In this document: piece after piece, positions 11,232 through 21,159 of the stretch
Layout of the letters: the number at the start of each line of letters is the position of its first letter
Numbering within the stretch: the stretch's first letter is position 1
NCBI RefSeq assembly: GCF_963678635.1
Contig: NC_087067.1
Coordinates: 54,182,233-54,246,232, forward strand
Source: Symsagittifera roscoffensis
Lineage: Eukaryota > Xenacoelomorpha > Acoela > Convolutidae
Length of the DNA: 64,000 bases
Direction of reading: 5' to 3'
Made by a program: the position numbers and the translations under genes
Notes under the pieces: generated by a model
Seen by the model: the letters and a program-made list of their open reading frames with translations, nothing else
The model's database searches: none
What the model was told of the DNA's origin: nothing

Positions 11232-12310
11232 GACAGAAATACATAAAAGAGAAAGGATACAAAGCTGAAGGAATGTGGGAGTATGAGTGATGGGAAAGTT
11301 TCCAAACCGATGACAAGATCAAAAAAAAAATACAAAACCCAATTTCATACTAAAGACTTCTTTCTACAGACTCATTTCGAGCGACAATAAAAGATGGATC
11401 ACTTGATGTTCAACGCGATTAAGTTGTTCCAGATGAACTGAAACCAAAAACTTTTCAATAATTTCGTTCAATCAGTAGAAGTTGCGAGAAAAGAAGGTGA
11501 TGAAAACCTTCTATCAGGAAGTGTAGCGGAAACTATGAAGCTTTCAGGCAATTCTTTCTATGGATATCAGATCATGGATAGATCCAGGCATACAATTACG
11601 AAGTATCTGAACGATAAAAAAAACTCCTAAATGAGCAATGAACCACTGTTCAAAAGGTTGAATACAGTTAAAAGACTCGTAAGATGTGGAGTTGTTGAAA
11701 TCAATCATTGAGCATAGATAACTCATCATCGTTGGATTTTTCAAACTGCAGTATGCAAAACTGATATTGTTGGAGCTCTACTCTAACTTGTTTGACGAAT
11801 TCTGTGATGTAAAGGAGTTTGAAGAGTTAGAGATGAACACAGACTCACTTCACTTGCCACTTGTTAAAGAAAACTTATATGACTGTACCAGCCGGAAAAA
11901 AAGATATTTGAGTAAAATGAGGGAAAATGACTGCAGAAACTCTTTCAAGGCAGATTCAAAATCTAATTTCTTCCCTCGAACGGGTTTTAGTATCCATCAA
12001 AAGCATAATTTAAAGAGGAATTTAGATGCACAGAAATGCTATGTTTATGAAGCAAATCTTATTGCTGCTATGACAATAAGTCAGATAAATTCAAGTTCAG
12101 TAGTAAAGGTTTAAGCAAACGAGTTCTAGAAGTTTTTGGAGACGGACCCATGTCAAATTGCATGAGAGTGCTCGATGAAGCAATCAAATTAACATCCACA
12201 AATGAAAAATTCAGAACCGTAAACCACATGGTGGCCACATATGAGCAATCAAAGAAAGGACTTGGTTATTTTTATCCAAAAAAAAACAAGTTCAAGTTGA
12301 TATAATTCAT
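11232..12310 (+). pseudogene. family-B DNA polymerase remnant, right arm
   Basis: Inverted copy of the left-arm gene. The palm motif B region (S-F-Y-G-Y-Q-I-M-D) reads at about 11,543-11,580. Motif C, normally D-T-D-S in this family, reads N-T-D-S within the open segment 11,767-12,114, so a catalytic aspartate is lost. Other frames carry stops. The C-terminal end (Y-F-Y-P at about 12,267) is followed by the inverted inner terminal sequence. Confidence 0.8.
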
Positions 12311-12779
12311 TCAAAACCATTGAATTTATAAGAATTGATGCAATGTAATAGAATCCAAAAAAGAGATGCAGTCTATTAAATTTTTGTACAATGCAGTAAT
12401 TTGTTGGTGTTTCAATAAAAAGTTGCGGTTAATTTCAAATACGATGCAGTGATTCAAATACTTTCTTTGTAATTTAATTTTTTTCTCTCGAAAGTTTCAA
12501 AAAGTAATAAATAAATTGATAGTTCGAATTTTACAAAAAGTTTTGTGTTTTGAGTTGTTTTTAGATAAAAAAATCAGTTTTTTTGATAAAAAACCAAAAT
12601 TTTTGCTCAAAAACTCTTGCCATTGACTTACCATGTACCAAAAAACTAATTAAAAGACCTGCATTCTACAACTTAGACGTAATTAACGAGTGATATTTAA
12701 CAATCAGATATCCTTATCCCTATCTTAAATCATGGGGGTCACGAGGGAGCCCGCCACTTTAGATTCAACATCTACTACT

Positions 12780-13722
12780 AATAGCCGAGCTTAATAAATT
12801 GTTTACATTAATTATATCAAAATTTCCGCGAAATTGTTTCACGTCGCTTGAACAACTTTTTTTATTCCACTCATTCGAGAAAGAGTTCACTACGATGCAA
12901 AATTTAGTGCAGATGAAGAAAACTGGCATTTTCAGACCCAGGTAAAACTTTAATAATAAATTTGGTTATATCATAAAGGGTAGTTTTGATCAATTGCTTT
13001 ATGTCTAGGTAAAAATTTAGCTGAAAATTGAGGTAAATTTCGTCCAAAATCGTCATTACAAAAACGCGTTTTAGACAAGAAAAACGTGAACTTGCGCTTA
13101 GTTTTTTCTAATAGTTTAAGTTCGAAGCCACATTTTAACTTTGATCTTTCGTTTTCTTTTGTATCAGCTCCTTTTGATGTGCATGTCTGTCGTTTGAAAA
13201 AAATTTTTTAGATTTATTGATTACTCAGAGTCATTTTTCAAGGCAAGACCAGGGAGTCCAGCTTCAGCTCTATCGAAAGATAGACAAAAAATTTAGTGCT
13301 AAAAGGCTCTTCGTACCATTTTTTAAATCTTAAATAGCCTTTTCAGAGAGGATGTGCAGTGTTTTTCCTGGCATTTTATCTTTGCGTACATAAAAAATTT
13401 TAATGTTAATCGCTTTGGCCCTGAAAAAAAAAATTTCGCAGAAAAGTTTTGTTAAATATTAGTTGAACGTTGTCTAAAAGTCATCTTCAGAAAAGTATAA
13501 AAACTCCAGGTGATGGAGTTTTCTTCTCCACGTATACCTTCTCTATTTTTTTATGATAAGACAATTGGTTTGTTCCTCTTGATTAGTAACTGTGAACATT
13601 CGTCGAAGCTCGCAAAAGTATTAAAAAGCGTTTCTAGTGATTGTTTTTTTTCCATAAACAAAAAATATTGTGCGCATACGCTACAAGCGTCTGCTGATCA
13701 AAGTTTCCTACAAACTTATTCC
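12780..13722 (-). pseudogene. LINE reverse transcriptase 3' fragment, copy 1
   Basis: This is a diverged copy of 16,547-17,765. Read on the minus strand from 13,720, it starts at the catalytic box, where the usual Y-A-D-D is Y-A-H-N (about 13,664-13,690), and runs into degraded downstream sequence. It abuts the truncated terminal repeat at 12,779 and the truncated polymerase of the next element at about 13,722. It is not functional. Confidence 0.65.
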
Positions 13723-14575
13723 GCAAGAGCTAAGTAAACCGAGTCTGTGTCCATCTCTAACTGTTCAAACTCGTTTACATAACAAAATTCGTCAAACAAG
13801 TTATACTAGAGCTCCATCATTCTCAGTTTTGCATACTGCAGTTTGAAAAATCCAACAATGATGGGTTCTCTGTGTTCAATGGTTAATTTGGGAAATTCGA
13901 CCTCATATAAGTCTTTTTCAATTGTGTTCAGTCTTTTAAACACTGGTCCATTGATTGCCTTACGAGTTTTTTTGTCATTGAGATGTTTTGTGATTGCATG
14001 TCTGGATATATCCATGATCTGATATCCATAGGAGGAATTACTCAAAATTTTCAACGCCTGATAGAATGTTTTCATCTCCCTGTCTTTTCGTATCAACCAC
14101 TGATTTAACAAAGTTATTGAAACATTTCTGAGGAGCATACTAAGCAAAACGGTAAATTTTGGTGCACTGCAACCCAAGTTCCATATAAAAATTAAATAGA
14201 GGAGTCATAACTGTACCATTTTCTAGCTTGAAACAAGATATCAGCATTCTCTGAGGATGTTTTAACACATCATTCTCGATTGCATAATTCTTCTTGTAGT
14301 CTCCAATATCGTTTCTTCCAACCTCAGTGTTTTTGAAATTGCAGGGAAGTTAGCCAATTTTGATTTCAATTCATCGGGAACAACTAAGTATCATTGAACA
14401 TAGCCAAAAAGTGATCCATCTTTCATTTTCGCTAGAAGGGAGGCTTTAGAAAGAGGTCTCTTTTAAGGAAAATGGATTCTGACATCAGTTTGGATCTTGT
14501 CATTGGTTTTGAAATTTTGACACCACTTGCACTCTCACATTTATTCAATTTTTATCCGTTTTCAATTATGTATTC
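13722..14575 (-). pseudogene. family-B DNA polymerase remnant, left arm of copy 2
   Basis: The minus strand reads from the Cys-rich/S-L-T-D-Q-D-I segment (about 14,680-14,620) through the palm. Motif B (S-S-Y-G-Y-Q-I-M-D) lies in the open stretch 14,177-13,806, and an E-M-D-T-D-S motif C is just readable at about 13,735-13,760, where the gene is truncated against the LINE fragment. At least one frame change separates motif B from motif C. It is inactive. Confidence 0.78.
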
Positions 14576-14699
14576 CCCTCTCATATCATCCATCTCTCTC
14601 TTCTTATTACCTCGTTCAATATCCTGATCTGTTAAGGAGGGACGAGCTTCTTGACAGGAACAGAATTTGTAGTAACATCCCATTGCTTCGAAAAAAAAT

Positions 14700-16010
14700 G
14701 AGACGGGAATACATAAAAGAGGGGGATACAAAATTGAAAAAATGTGGGAGTATGAGTGATGGGAAAGTTTCAAAACCGATGACAAGATCAAAAAAAATTT
14801 CAGAACCCATTTTTCCTTCATAAGACTCTTTCTACAGACTCATTTCGAGCGACAATAAAAGATGGATCAATTGATGTTCAACTTGATTAAGTTGTTCCAG
14901 ATGAACTGAAATCAAAATATGCCAACTTTCCTCCAATTTTTAAAAATACTGAGTTGAAAGAAACGATAGTGGAGACTACATGAAGAATTACGCAATTGGG
15001 AAAAAAATGTTAAAACAGCCTCAGAGAATGCTGAAATCTAGTTTCAAGCTAAAAAATGGAACGGTTATGACTCCTGTGTTTACCTTTTATTTGGAACCTG
15101 GCTTGCAGTGCACCAAAATTTACCGTTTTGTTCAGTATACTCCACGGAAAGGTTTCAATTATTTCGTTCAATAATTGGATTCAATTGGTTGATGCGAGAA
15201 AAGAAGGAGATGAAAACCCTCTATCAGGAGTTGTAGCAGAAACTATGTAGCTTTTAGGCAATTGTTTCATTGGATATCAGATCATGGGTAGATCCAGGCA
15301 TACAATTACGAAGTATCTGAACGATAGAAAAACCCATCAACGAACCATTGTTCAAAAGATTGATTATAGTCAAAAAAGACTCGTGAGAGGTGGAGTTGTT
15401 GAAATCAACCATTGAACACAGAGAACCCATCATAATTGGATTTTTCAAACTGCATTATCCAAAATTGAGAATGTTGGAACTCTACTATGACTTGTTTGAC
15501 GAATTCTGTGATGTAAACGAGTTTGAACAGTTAGAGATGGACACAGACTGGCTTTACTTGGCAATTGCTGAAGAAAACTTATATGACTGTATCCAGCCAG
15601 AAAAAAAAGAGATATTTGGGAAAAATGAGGGAAAATGACTGCAGAGAATCTTTGAAGGCAGATGCAAAATCTAATTTCTTCCCTCAAACGTGTTGCAGTA
15701 TCCATAAAAAGCATAATAAGCGGGATCCGGGTCTTTTTAAAGAGGAATTTAGGTGCACAGAAATGCTATGTTTATGAAGCAAAACTTATTGCTGCTATGA
15801 CAACAAGTCAGATAAATTCAAATTCAGTAGTAAAGGTTTAAACAAACAATTTCTAGAAGACTCTGGAGACGGACTCATGTTAAAATACATGAGAGTGCTC
15901 GATGAAGCAATCAACCTAACATCTACAAATAAAAGACTCAGAAACGTAAACCACATGATGGCCACATATGAGCAAACAAAGAGAGGATTAGAATTCATAC
16001 AAAATCATTG
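14700..16010 (+). pseudogene. family-B DNA polymerase remnant, right arm of copy 2
   Basis: Broken frames run from a basic segment (14,700-14,820) through the palm to the Cys-rich C terminus (15,640-15,990). In the open stretch 15,390-15,638 motif C reads D-T-D-W instead of D-T-D-S. The C-terminal half contains the Cys-Cys-x(4)-H-x-K-H type zinc-like segment at about 15,690-15,715. Stops and frameshifts between segments exclude a product. Confidence 0.8.
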
Positions 16011-16129
16011 AACTTATAAGAACTGATGCAATGTAATGGAAATAAAAAAGTTATGCAAAGTATTCAAATTTTGAACGATGCAGTAACTTGTCGCTGTTTC
16101 ATTTACCAGTTGCGGTAAATTTCACTATG

Positions 16130-16546
16130 TTCTGAAGTTTTTTTAGATAAAAAAAATCAGCTTTTCTAATAAAAATTCTCAATTTTTGCTCAAAAATTCT
16201 TACCATTGACTAACCATGTACCAAAAAATGAATTAAAACACCATCATTTTACAACCTTCACGTAGTTAACGAGTGATTTTTATCGATTAGGTATCTCGCG
16301 CCGAGATTTTTGCAAAAAAACTAAACATTTCCACACAAAAACATAAAAAATTTCGTTTTTCTTACCATTCTCTCACCATCACACTGAAACACTGAAACCT
16401 TACCATTGGTATTCCCTATCCTAATACATTAAAGATTTCTATACCCAATGTTAATACATAGCTCGGTGACCGGATGTTCTATTCCATATTGTAAAACACG
16501 GGGGTCACCAGGGAACCCCCCACTTTAGCTCCAACATCTACTACTA
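16130..16546. repeat. truncated terminal inverted repeat of copy 2
   Basis: Contains the series found in all copies: caaaaattcttaccattgac, aacgagtga, ccacacaaaa, the caccatcacactgaaac block, aatgttaatacatagctcgg and ggggtcacc, ending in acatctactacta. It stops there and the LINE fragment follows, exactly as at 12,779. Confidence 0.8.
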
Positions 16547-17765
16547 ATAGCCGAGCTTAATAAATTGTTTACATTAATTATATCAAAATTTCCGCGAAAT
16601 TGTTTCACGTCGCTTGAACAACTTTTTTTATTCCACTCATTCGAGAAAGAGTTCACTACGATGCAAAACTTAGTGCAGATGAAGAAAACTGGCATTTTCA
16701 GACTCTGGTAAAACTTTAAAAAAAAAATTCTGCTTATATCATAGAGGGTAGTTTGGATCATTTACTCTATGTCTAGGTAAAATTTTAGCTGAAAAATGAG
16801 GTAAATTATGTCCAAAATGGTCATTACAAAAACGCGTTTTAGACAAGAAAAACGTGAACTTGCGCTTAGTTTTTTCCAATAGTTTAAGTTCAAAGGCACA
16901 TCCGAAATTTGATCTTTCACCTTCTTTTGTACCAGTTCCCTTTGATGTGTATTTTGGTCGTTTGAAAAAGTTTTCAAATTTATTAAATATTTAGTTGCAT
17001 TTTTCAAGGCAAGACCAGGGAGTCCAACTTCTGCTCTATCGAAAGGTAGACAAAAAATTTAGTGCTAAAAGGCTCTTCTCGTACCATTTTTTGAATCTTA
17101 AATAGCCTTTTCAGAGAGGCTGTGCGGTGTTTTTACTGGCATTTTATCTTTGAGTACATAAAAAGTTTAATGTTAATCGCATCGGCGCTGAAAAAACATT
17201 TTTCGGAGACAATTTTTGTTAAATTTTACATCTTCAGAAAAGTCTAAAAACTCCTGGTGAAGGAGTTTTTTTCTCCACGTATACCTTCTCTATTTTTTTA
17301 TGATAGCACATTTGGTTTGTTCCTCCTTATTAATGTAAACATTCGCCGAAGCTCGCAAAATTATCAAAAAGCGTTTCTAGTGATTGTTTTTTTCTTAAAA
17401 CAAAGAATATTGTCCGCATATGCTACAAGCGTCTGCTGATCAAAGACTCCTACAAGTTTTTTTTCAATTTCTTGAAGTAGGGGCTCAATACCGAAGCAAA
17501 AAAGCATTGCGGACAAAGGTTCTCCTTGTCGAACTCCCCGCTCAAGCAACTGCTCATTTATACAAACGACTTCCTAATCCGATACATCTTTTTAGAACCT
17601 TTATAATGTTGAAAGGTAGGCCAATTGATGAACAAAGCTTCAAAATGTACCTTCTATCATGCTTATCGAAAACTTTACTTAAATCGATTGCTACCAGGCA
17701 TTATCTGTTTTGCAGGTCTTCAAATCTTAGCCGTTTTAAATCAATAAAACTATGAATCGTCGGTT
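16547..17765 (-). pseudogene. LINE (L1-like) reverse transcriptase fragment, copy 2
   Basis: The minus strand from about 17,760 shows the palm: an I-D-L-S-K-V-F-D motif A at about 17,690, a broken segment with stops, then R-G-V-R-Q-G-E-P-L-S at about 17,545 and V-A-Y-A-D-N at about 17,415, where the family normally has Y-A-D-D. The order A, then R-G-x-R-Q-G-x-P-L-S, then the F/Y-A-D-D box is standard for LINE reverse transcriptases. The rest to 16,547 is degraded C-terminal or 3' sequence. The plus-strand frame 17,420-17,755 is its shadow. Confidence 0.8.
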
Positions 17766-17863
17766 TTCTATGTATTCCATTTGATGCAGTTTGTCGATGT
17801 TACTAATAATAAAACTGAAACAATGAGCAATTACACGCCATCAGATTTTGTGATCTATGATGA

Positions 17864-18130
17864 TCAAACTGATTGGAGGTAATCGGTTGGTTTGAGGGGT
17901 TTAGTGTTTCGTGCATTTGGGTAGATTTTGGTGACCACCATATAACATTTAGCACATCTTTCTTGATGTCGAGCTGCGGCATGTGCCCTAACATACATAA
18001 TTTCACAGTATCCACACTTTACTTTCTCGTTTCTGTTAAGAGTAGTAATTATCTTTAAAAAATTTAAGACCTTGCAAATGTTCCAAATATATAAAAAATT
18101 TAAAGTACCAATTGAATAAAGAACTTACTT
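17864..18130 (-). CDS. C2HC zinc-finger ORF (exon or relic)
   Basis: This minus-strand frame is open from about 18,130 to a TGA at 17,864 without an early ATG. Residues encoded at about 18,010-17,945 form C-x2-C-x12-H-x3-C, followed by a further C-x2-C pair. The preceding R-N-E-K and the finger's internal Tyr, Arg, Ala and Arg-His match the spacing of the first finger of module D in the array (R-N-E-R, C-x2-C-x11-H-x3-C). The two look like members of one family, one single-copy here and one amplified further right. The function is unknown; such fingers bind nucleic acid or protein. Confidence 0.5.
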
Positions 18131-18239
18131 TTTTCTTTTTGTGAAGTAACGAATTGTAAAAAATTCAATTGATTGTTTCTGATTGGCAAACAAAATTAAT
18201 GATATAACCCAATAAAATAAGCGTAGTTATACTACCATT

Positions 18240-18330
18240 AACGTTATCGCCTACGCAACTCTCCTTTTAAGGTCATGACGTCATTTTTTGAATAGAAGTA
18301 ACGTCACCATCCACTTAATTTTCCTTTTAT
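18240..18330 (+). promoter_or_regulatory. CRE-like element cluster
   Basis: A full palindrome TGACGTCA at about 18,275 is followed by aacgtcacc (about 18,301) and aacgtcatc (about 18,336, inside the start of the next ORF). Each is part of a degenerate ~60-bp repeat beginning c(t)ccttttaaggt / ttccttttatggt. CREB/ATF factors bind TGACGTCA. The position directly before an ORF suggests a promoter, and the third repeat supplies the ORF's ATG. Confidence 0.45.
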
Positions 18331-19137
18331 GGTAACAACGTCATCGCCTTTTCTAAAAAGGGAGAAAATTCTAGAATTTTTCAAAAAAATTTTCAACCAA
18401 TCAGAAAAATGTCTATCAAAAACACTTGAATTTCCTCGAGTTATTCTACAAGAAAAAAATATTCCGTGTGATTTCCTTATTGATGAGATAGATGTAGATT
18501 TTAACTTTTTTCACAATTTTTTGGACGCATATGTTGTCCAAAATAGAGTTCACCGACTAAGTAAAGGTTTATTTTTTGTAAACTTACCTAATCAAATAGT
18601 TTATTTTTGAACCGAGTATTGAGTATGAAAGCTTCAAACTTACGGCTGAATTACACCTGACAAGGAAAAAAAATTTGTTTATTCTCAAAAAATTGACATT
18701 GATGAAAAAATTGTATGATAATATAACAAAGACTCTTTTTATTCCTTACCCGATACCAAAACTTTTAAAAACTCCCCAGCAAACTTCTTTATTCCTTCAT
18801 TTCTTTCAAAGCTCAAAATCCTGCTTGATCAGGTTTGGAATCAGATTTTTACAGATTTGCTTTTGAAAAGTTCAACAATTTTGAGCTATCCTATCATATC
18901 TACGTCAAAATTGAAGAATTCGATTATCTACTCAAAAATCAGCAATTTCGCATTGATTACTTACAAAAAAACTCAATTAACTTGATCTTGCAGAGATGCT
19001 ACTTTTTTAAATTTTTACTTCTTTTGGTAATTATATCGGCAATGTTTCCTATTTTTACAGCAAAAAACTTTTGGTTATTTGCTTTTGCGATTGCTTTTGT
19101 GTATATTTTTACTCATTTGGAAGAGTTAAGTTTTTAA
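18329..19137 (+). pseudogene. unrecognised membrane-protein gene, broken
   Basis: Three frames line up as parts of one coding sequence: 18,329-18,605, then after a one-base shift in a T run a frame to 18,715 ending in two consecutive in-frame stops, then the same frame to about 18,830, then a second shift into 18,835-19,137. Composition (Phe, Lys, Glu, Asp rich; few homopolymers) is that of real protein. The last part carries two hydrophobic segments (about 19,000-19,055 and 19,065-19,120) and a short polar tail, so the product would be anchored near its C terminus. The breaks could instead be very small introns. Family unknown. Confidence 0.5.
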
Positions 19138-19139
19138 AA

Positions 19140-19320
19140 GATGAATTTTCTGTGATTGGATACGACAATGTGTAAAAAGTACCTGAAATGGAACTTTTTT
19201 TCCGATTGAACACGATCTTTATATGAGAACTCCGTAAAACGAAGCTGAAATCTGATTGGATACGACTACAATTCAAATAAAGAAAGTCAATTGTGATTGG
19301 CTAAATCCACACGTTCGAGT
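19140..19320 (+). promoter_or_regulatory. direct repeats containing CCAAT boxes (tgattggatacga)
   Basis: Four related blocks: tgtgattggatacgac (about 19,152), ccgattgaacacgat (19,202), tctgattggatacgac (19,251) and tgtgattggctaaatc (19,291). Three keep ATTGG, the reverse of CCAAT. They lie 150-300 bp upstream of the next ORF pair, a usual place for NF-Y sites. Confidence 0.5.
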
Positions 19321-19354
19321 TGAAGGTACCCCTAACTCCTAACTAAAAATAGTT

Positions 19355-19440
19355 TTATTTCAACTTAACTACCGTCAACTACCTCCTCTCTCAGCTCTAA
19401 ATACTTAACTTTCAACTTAACTACCGTCAACTACCTTCCT
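19355..19440. repeat. two copies of caacttaactaccgtcaact
   Basis: The 20-mer is present at about 19,361 and 19,411, each followed by acct and pyrimidine-rich DNA. It lies in the putative 5' untranslated region of the next ORF. Confidence 0.8.
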
Positions 19441-19469
19441 ATCAATAGTAAATCTTTCTTGTGTTTACT

Positions 19470-19739
19470 ATGTCTTTTACTCAACTTATTGTGTCTTTTA
19501 CTCAAAATGGTCTTCTCAATGCAAAACAACAAACTTATGTTCTCGGTAGAATTTTTGCCCGATCTAGTACAAATCCAAGTGCGAGAAACAGTCTCAGGAG
19601 TTTTTCTGGCACGAATGGACATCCTAATCCAAATCTGGCTAATGGTGATGATGCCAAGGGATTTCAACGAGCATCATATGACACAAGTACCCACATCAGA
19701 GGACCAACTTGGAATGCAAATGATGGAGGAACTGACTGA
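19470..19739 (+). CDS. 89-aa ORF rich in Ser, Asn and Gly
   Basis: The first ATG in frame is at 19,470. The product is basic and rich in Ser, Asn, Gly and Thr, without hydrophobic segments, and looks intrinsically disordered. It ends at a TGA (19,737-19,739) that is only nine bases from the next ATG in the same frame. Either this is the N-terminal half of a single ~192-codon reading frame interrupted by one stop, or two adjacent genes. No family recognised. A competing frame (19,459-19,746) is hydrophobic and Met-rich and looks like a shadow. Confidence 0.5.
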   Translation: MSFTQLIVSFTQNGLLNAKQQTYVLGRIFARSSTNPSARNSLRSFSGTNGHPNPNLANGDDAKGFQRASYDTSTHIRGPTWNANDGGTD

Positions 19740-19748
19740 GCATTGAAA

Positions 19749-20057
19749 ATGAGCTATCCCGACACTCCTGACTCTAGAATTGTGGCTCAACCAGTCGACG
19801 ATTTCCCTTTTTTTTGGGAAGAGGTATCCGTGGAGAACCCAATTACCATCAAAGAGGATGAGAGGTTCTCTGAGCCAAGGACTGCAGTCAGGGAACCACC
19901 AAGACAACCACCGGCGATAGAGACAAGACCAGTTTTGCAATCCATTGAGAACTTGCAAAAATTGAGAACTCAGCTGTTCGACAGCTCTGTTTTGATTAGT
20001 AAATTATTTGTTTGTCTTGTGTTTTTTAATTTAGTTTCTTTATATCTATTTGTTTGA
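19749..20057 (+). CDS. 102-aa ORF with C-terminal membrane anchor
   Basis: Starts at ATG 19,749, in the same frame as the preceding ORF. The first ~75 residues are acidic and Pro-rich, including P-R-Q-P-P. The last ~25 residues form one hydrophobic helix (from about S-S-V-L-I to the stop), typical of a tail-anchored protein. A predicted helical stretch (residues about 58-78) precedes it. No stop or shift interrupts it. Family unknown. Confidence 0.5.
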   Translation: MSYPDTPDSRIVAQPVDDFPFFWEEVSVENPITIKEDERFSEPRTAVREPPRQPPAIETRPVLQSIENLQKLRTQLFDSSVLISKLFVCLVFFNLVSLYLFV

Positions 20058-20615
20058 TTTTAAAGAGATAGGAACAAAAGAAAAAGTAAAAGGTCACACA
20101 AAAATTTGCTAAAAAACTTTGTAAACGCATTTTTTTTAAATATTGTTTAAGAAAACCTTGTTAAAAAATCAAACTAATTTCGCAATTGGTAAACGTTTTT
20201 ACAAAGTTTATTTGCAAAGATGATAAAAAATTGAATCAATTCCAAAATTTGTTAAGCCTTCGCACAACAAAAAAAAATCATAACAATTTTTGCCAACATG
20301 TTAAAAATTGTACAATAATTTTTGCACCATGCAAAAGTTTCCATAAAATTTTTTGCATTCTTGTTGAAAGTATTTTAAGAAATTACGCAAAGTAAGAAAA
20401 AATGGCTTATGAATTTTTTGTTTTAAGTTTGATAAATAAAAAATCCATCTTTGCACGTATCTCAATTAAAAACATCAAAAAAAAACAATGTATTAAGAAA
20501 AGGAATAGCACTACGAATAGATAGGGAATTATCAATACTGATAATTTCTAAACAATAATTTAACAATAAGAAAAAAAGAAGCTAGGTTTTTGCAAATAGT
20601 TATTTCAGAAAATCT
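20058..20615. other. AT-rich flank and left edge of the tandem array
   Basis: No gene. From about 20,425 the sequence (gataaataaaaaatccatctttgcacg onwards) is the same as the segment preceding module A in all later units, so the array starts here. 20,058-20,420 is not part of the repeat and holds only short chance frames. Confidence 0.65.
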
Positions 20616-20729
20616 TAACAGAAAACAGCAGTTAATTTGAACAAATCAGATTCATTTTTTGTGTTTTGATGTTTTCGAGTTCTGTCTAAAAATGCTGAGC
20701 ACAGATTTTGCGTAAATGCAAGTTTATGA

Positions 20730-20978
20730 TTAGAACTTAGATAATGTTTTTTGAATTTTTCCGAACGAGTCGCTTCGTTGATACGCTTGGTGATTTTTCG
20801 ATTTCTTACCATCGTAAATTATGGTGAACTCCGCAACTAAATTGATTGAATATTTCCCCACTTGATGTGACAGTACTTGAAAAGAATCTGTGATTGTACA
20901 AAGTGTAAAATCAATCAATTTCTTTATATATGTATTGATAGTTGTCAAATCTCTGACACATTTGGCTAAAAGATGTTC
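20730..20978 (-). CDS. module A copy 1, exon-like ORF (82 aa)
   Basis: Best-preserved A. The minus strand has a 3' splice-like site (ttttaattttaatag) ending at 20,979, and the frame that starts right after it (E-H-L-L-A-K) is open to the stop at 20,730. The centre alternates hydrophobic and polar residues (K-Y-S-I-N-L-V-A-E-F-T-I-I-Y-D-G-K-K), typical of strands. In this copy the overlapping frame preferred elsewhere has a stop, which supports this one as coding. An upstream exon would lie at 20,980-21,160, starting at an ATG in ccaatggcagctgc in other copies. Function unknown. Confidence 0.5.
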   Translation of the reverse strand, partial: EHLLAKCVRDLTTINTYIKKLIDFTLCTITDSFQVLSHQVGKYSINLVAEFTIIYDGKKSKNHQAYQRSDSFGKIQKTLSKF

Positions 20979-21159
20979 CTATTAAAATTAAATGGAACTT
21001 GCAACTTTGCAGGGAACAGGAAGAATTGTGATTAGACACGCAATAATCTTGGGTTAATATATATTTTTCATAAAAATTGTTGGAAACAGAAATAAACATT
21101 GATTTATTATTATAATCTTAGTAAAAGCTGGAAAGAGCTTGACACGTAGCAGCTGCCAT

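Larger units (their letters stand above)
8673..12779. mobile_element. degraded hairpin element of Polinton/Maverick type, copy 1
   Basis: The left terminus (8,673 to about 9,560) is followed by polymerase remains on the minus strand (9,830-11,230), a ~115-bp spacer (about 11,115-11,230), then the same polymerase remains on the plus strand (11,232-12,310) and an inverted copy of the inner terminal sequence (12,440-12,779). The two arms are inverted copies of one another. The right arm stops inside the terminal repeat at tctactactaat and is followed by LINE sequence, so the outer right end is lost. I infer a Polinton-like element from the polymerase family and long inverted termini; no integrase or capsid gene is present. 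Confidence 0.75.
13722..16546. mobile_element. degraded hairpin element, copy 2
   Basis: This repeats the structure of copy 1: a left polymerase arm on the minus strand (13,722-14,575, cut at motif C), a spacer of about 125 bp, a right arm on the plus strand (14,700-16,010), and inverted terminal sequence (16,130-16,546) cut at the same tctactactaat point. The spacer lies 3,469 bp and the flank 3,767 bp from their copy-1 equivalents. The copies arose by tandem duplication of hairpin plus LINE fragment, followed by indels. Confidence 0.8.

Noticed and set aside
17420-17755. 111-codon plus-strand ORF
   Set aside because: It is the exact antisense of the LINE reverse transcriptase motifs on the minus strand.
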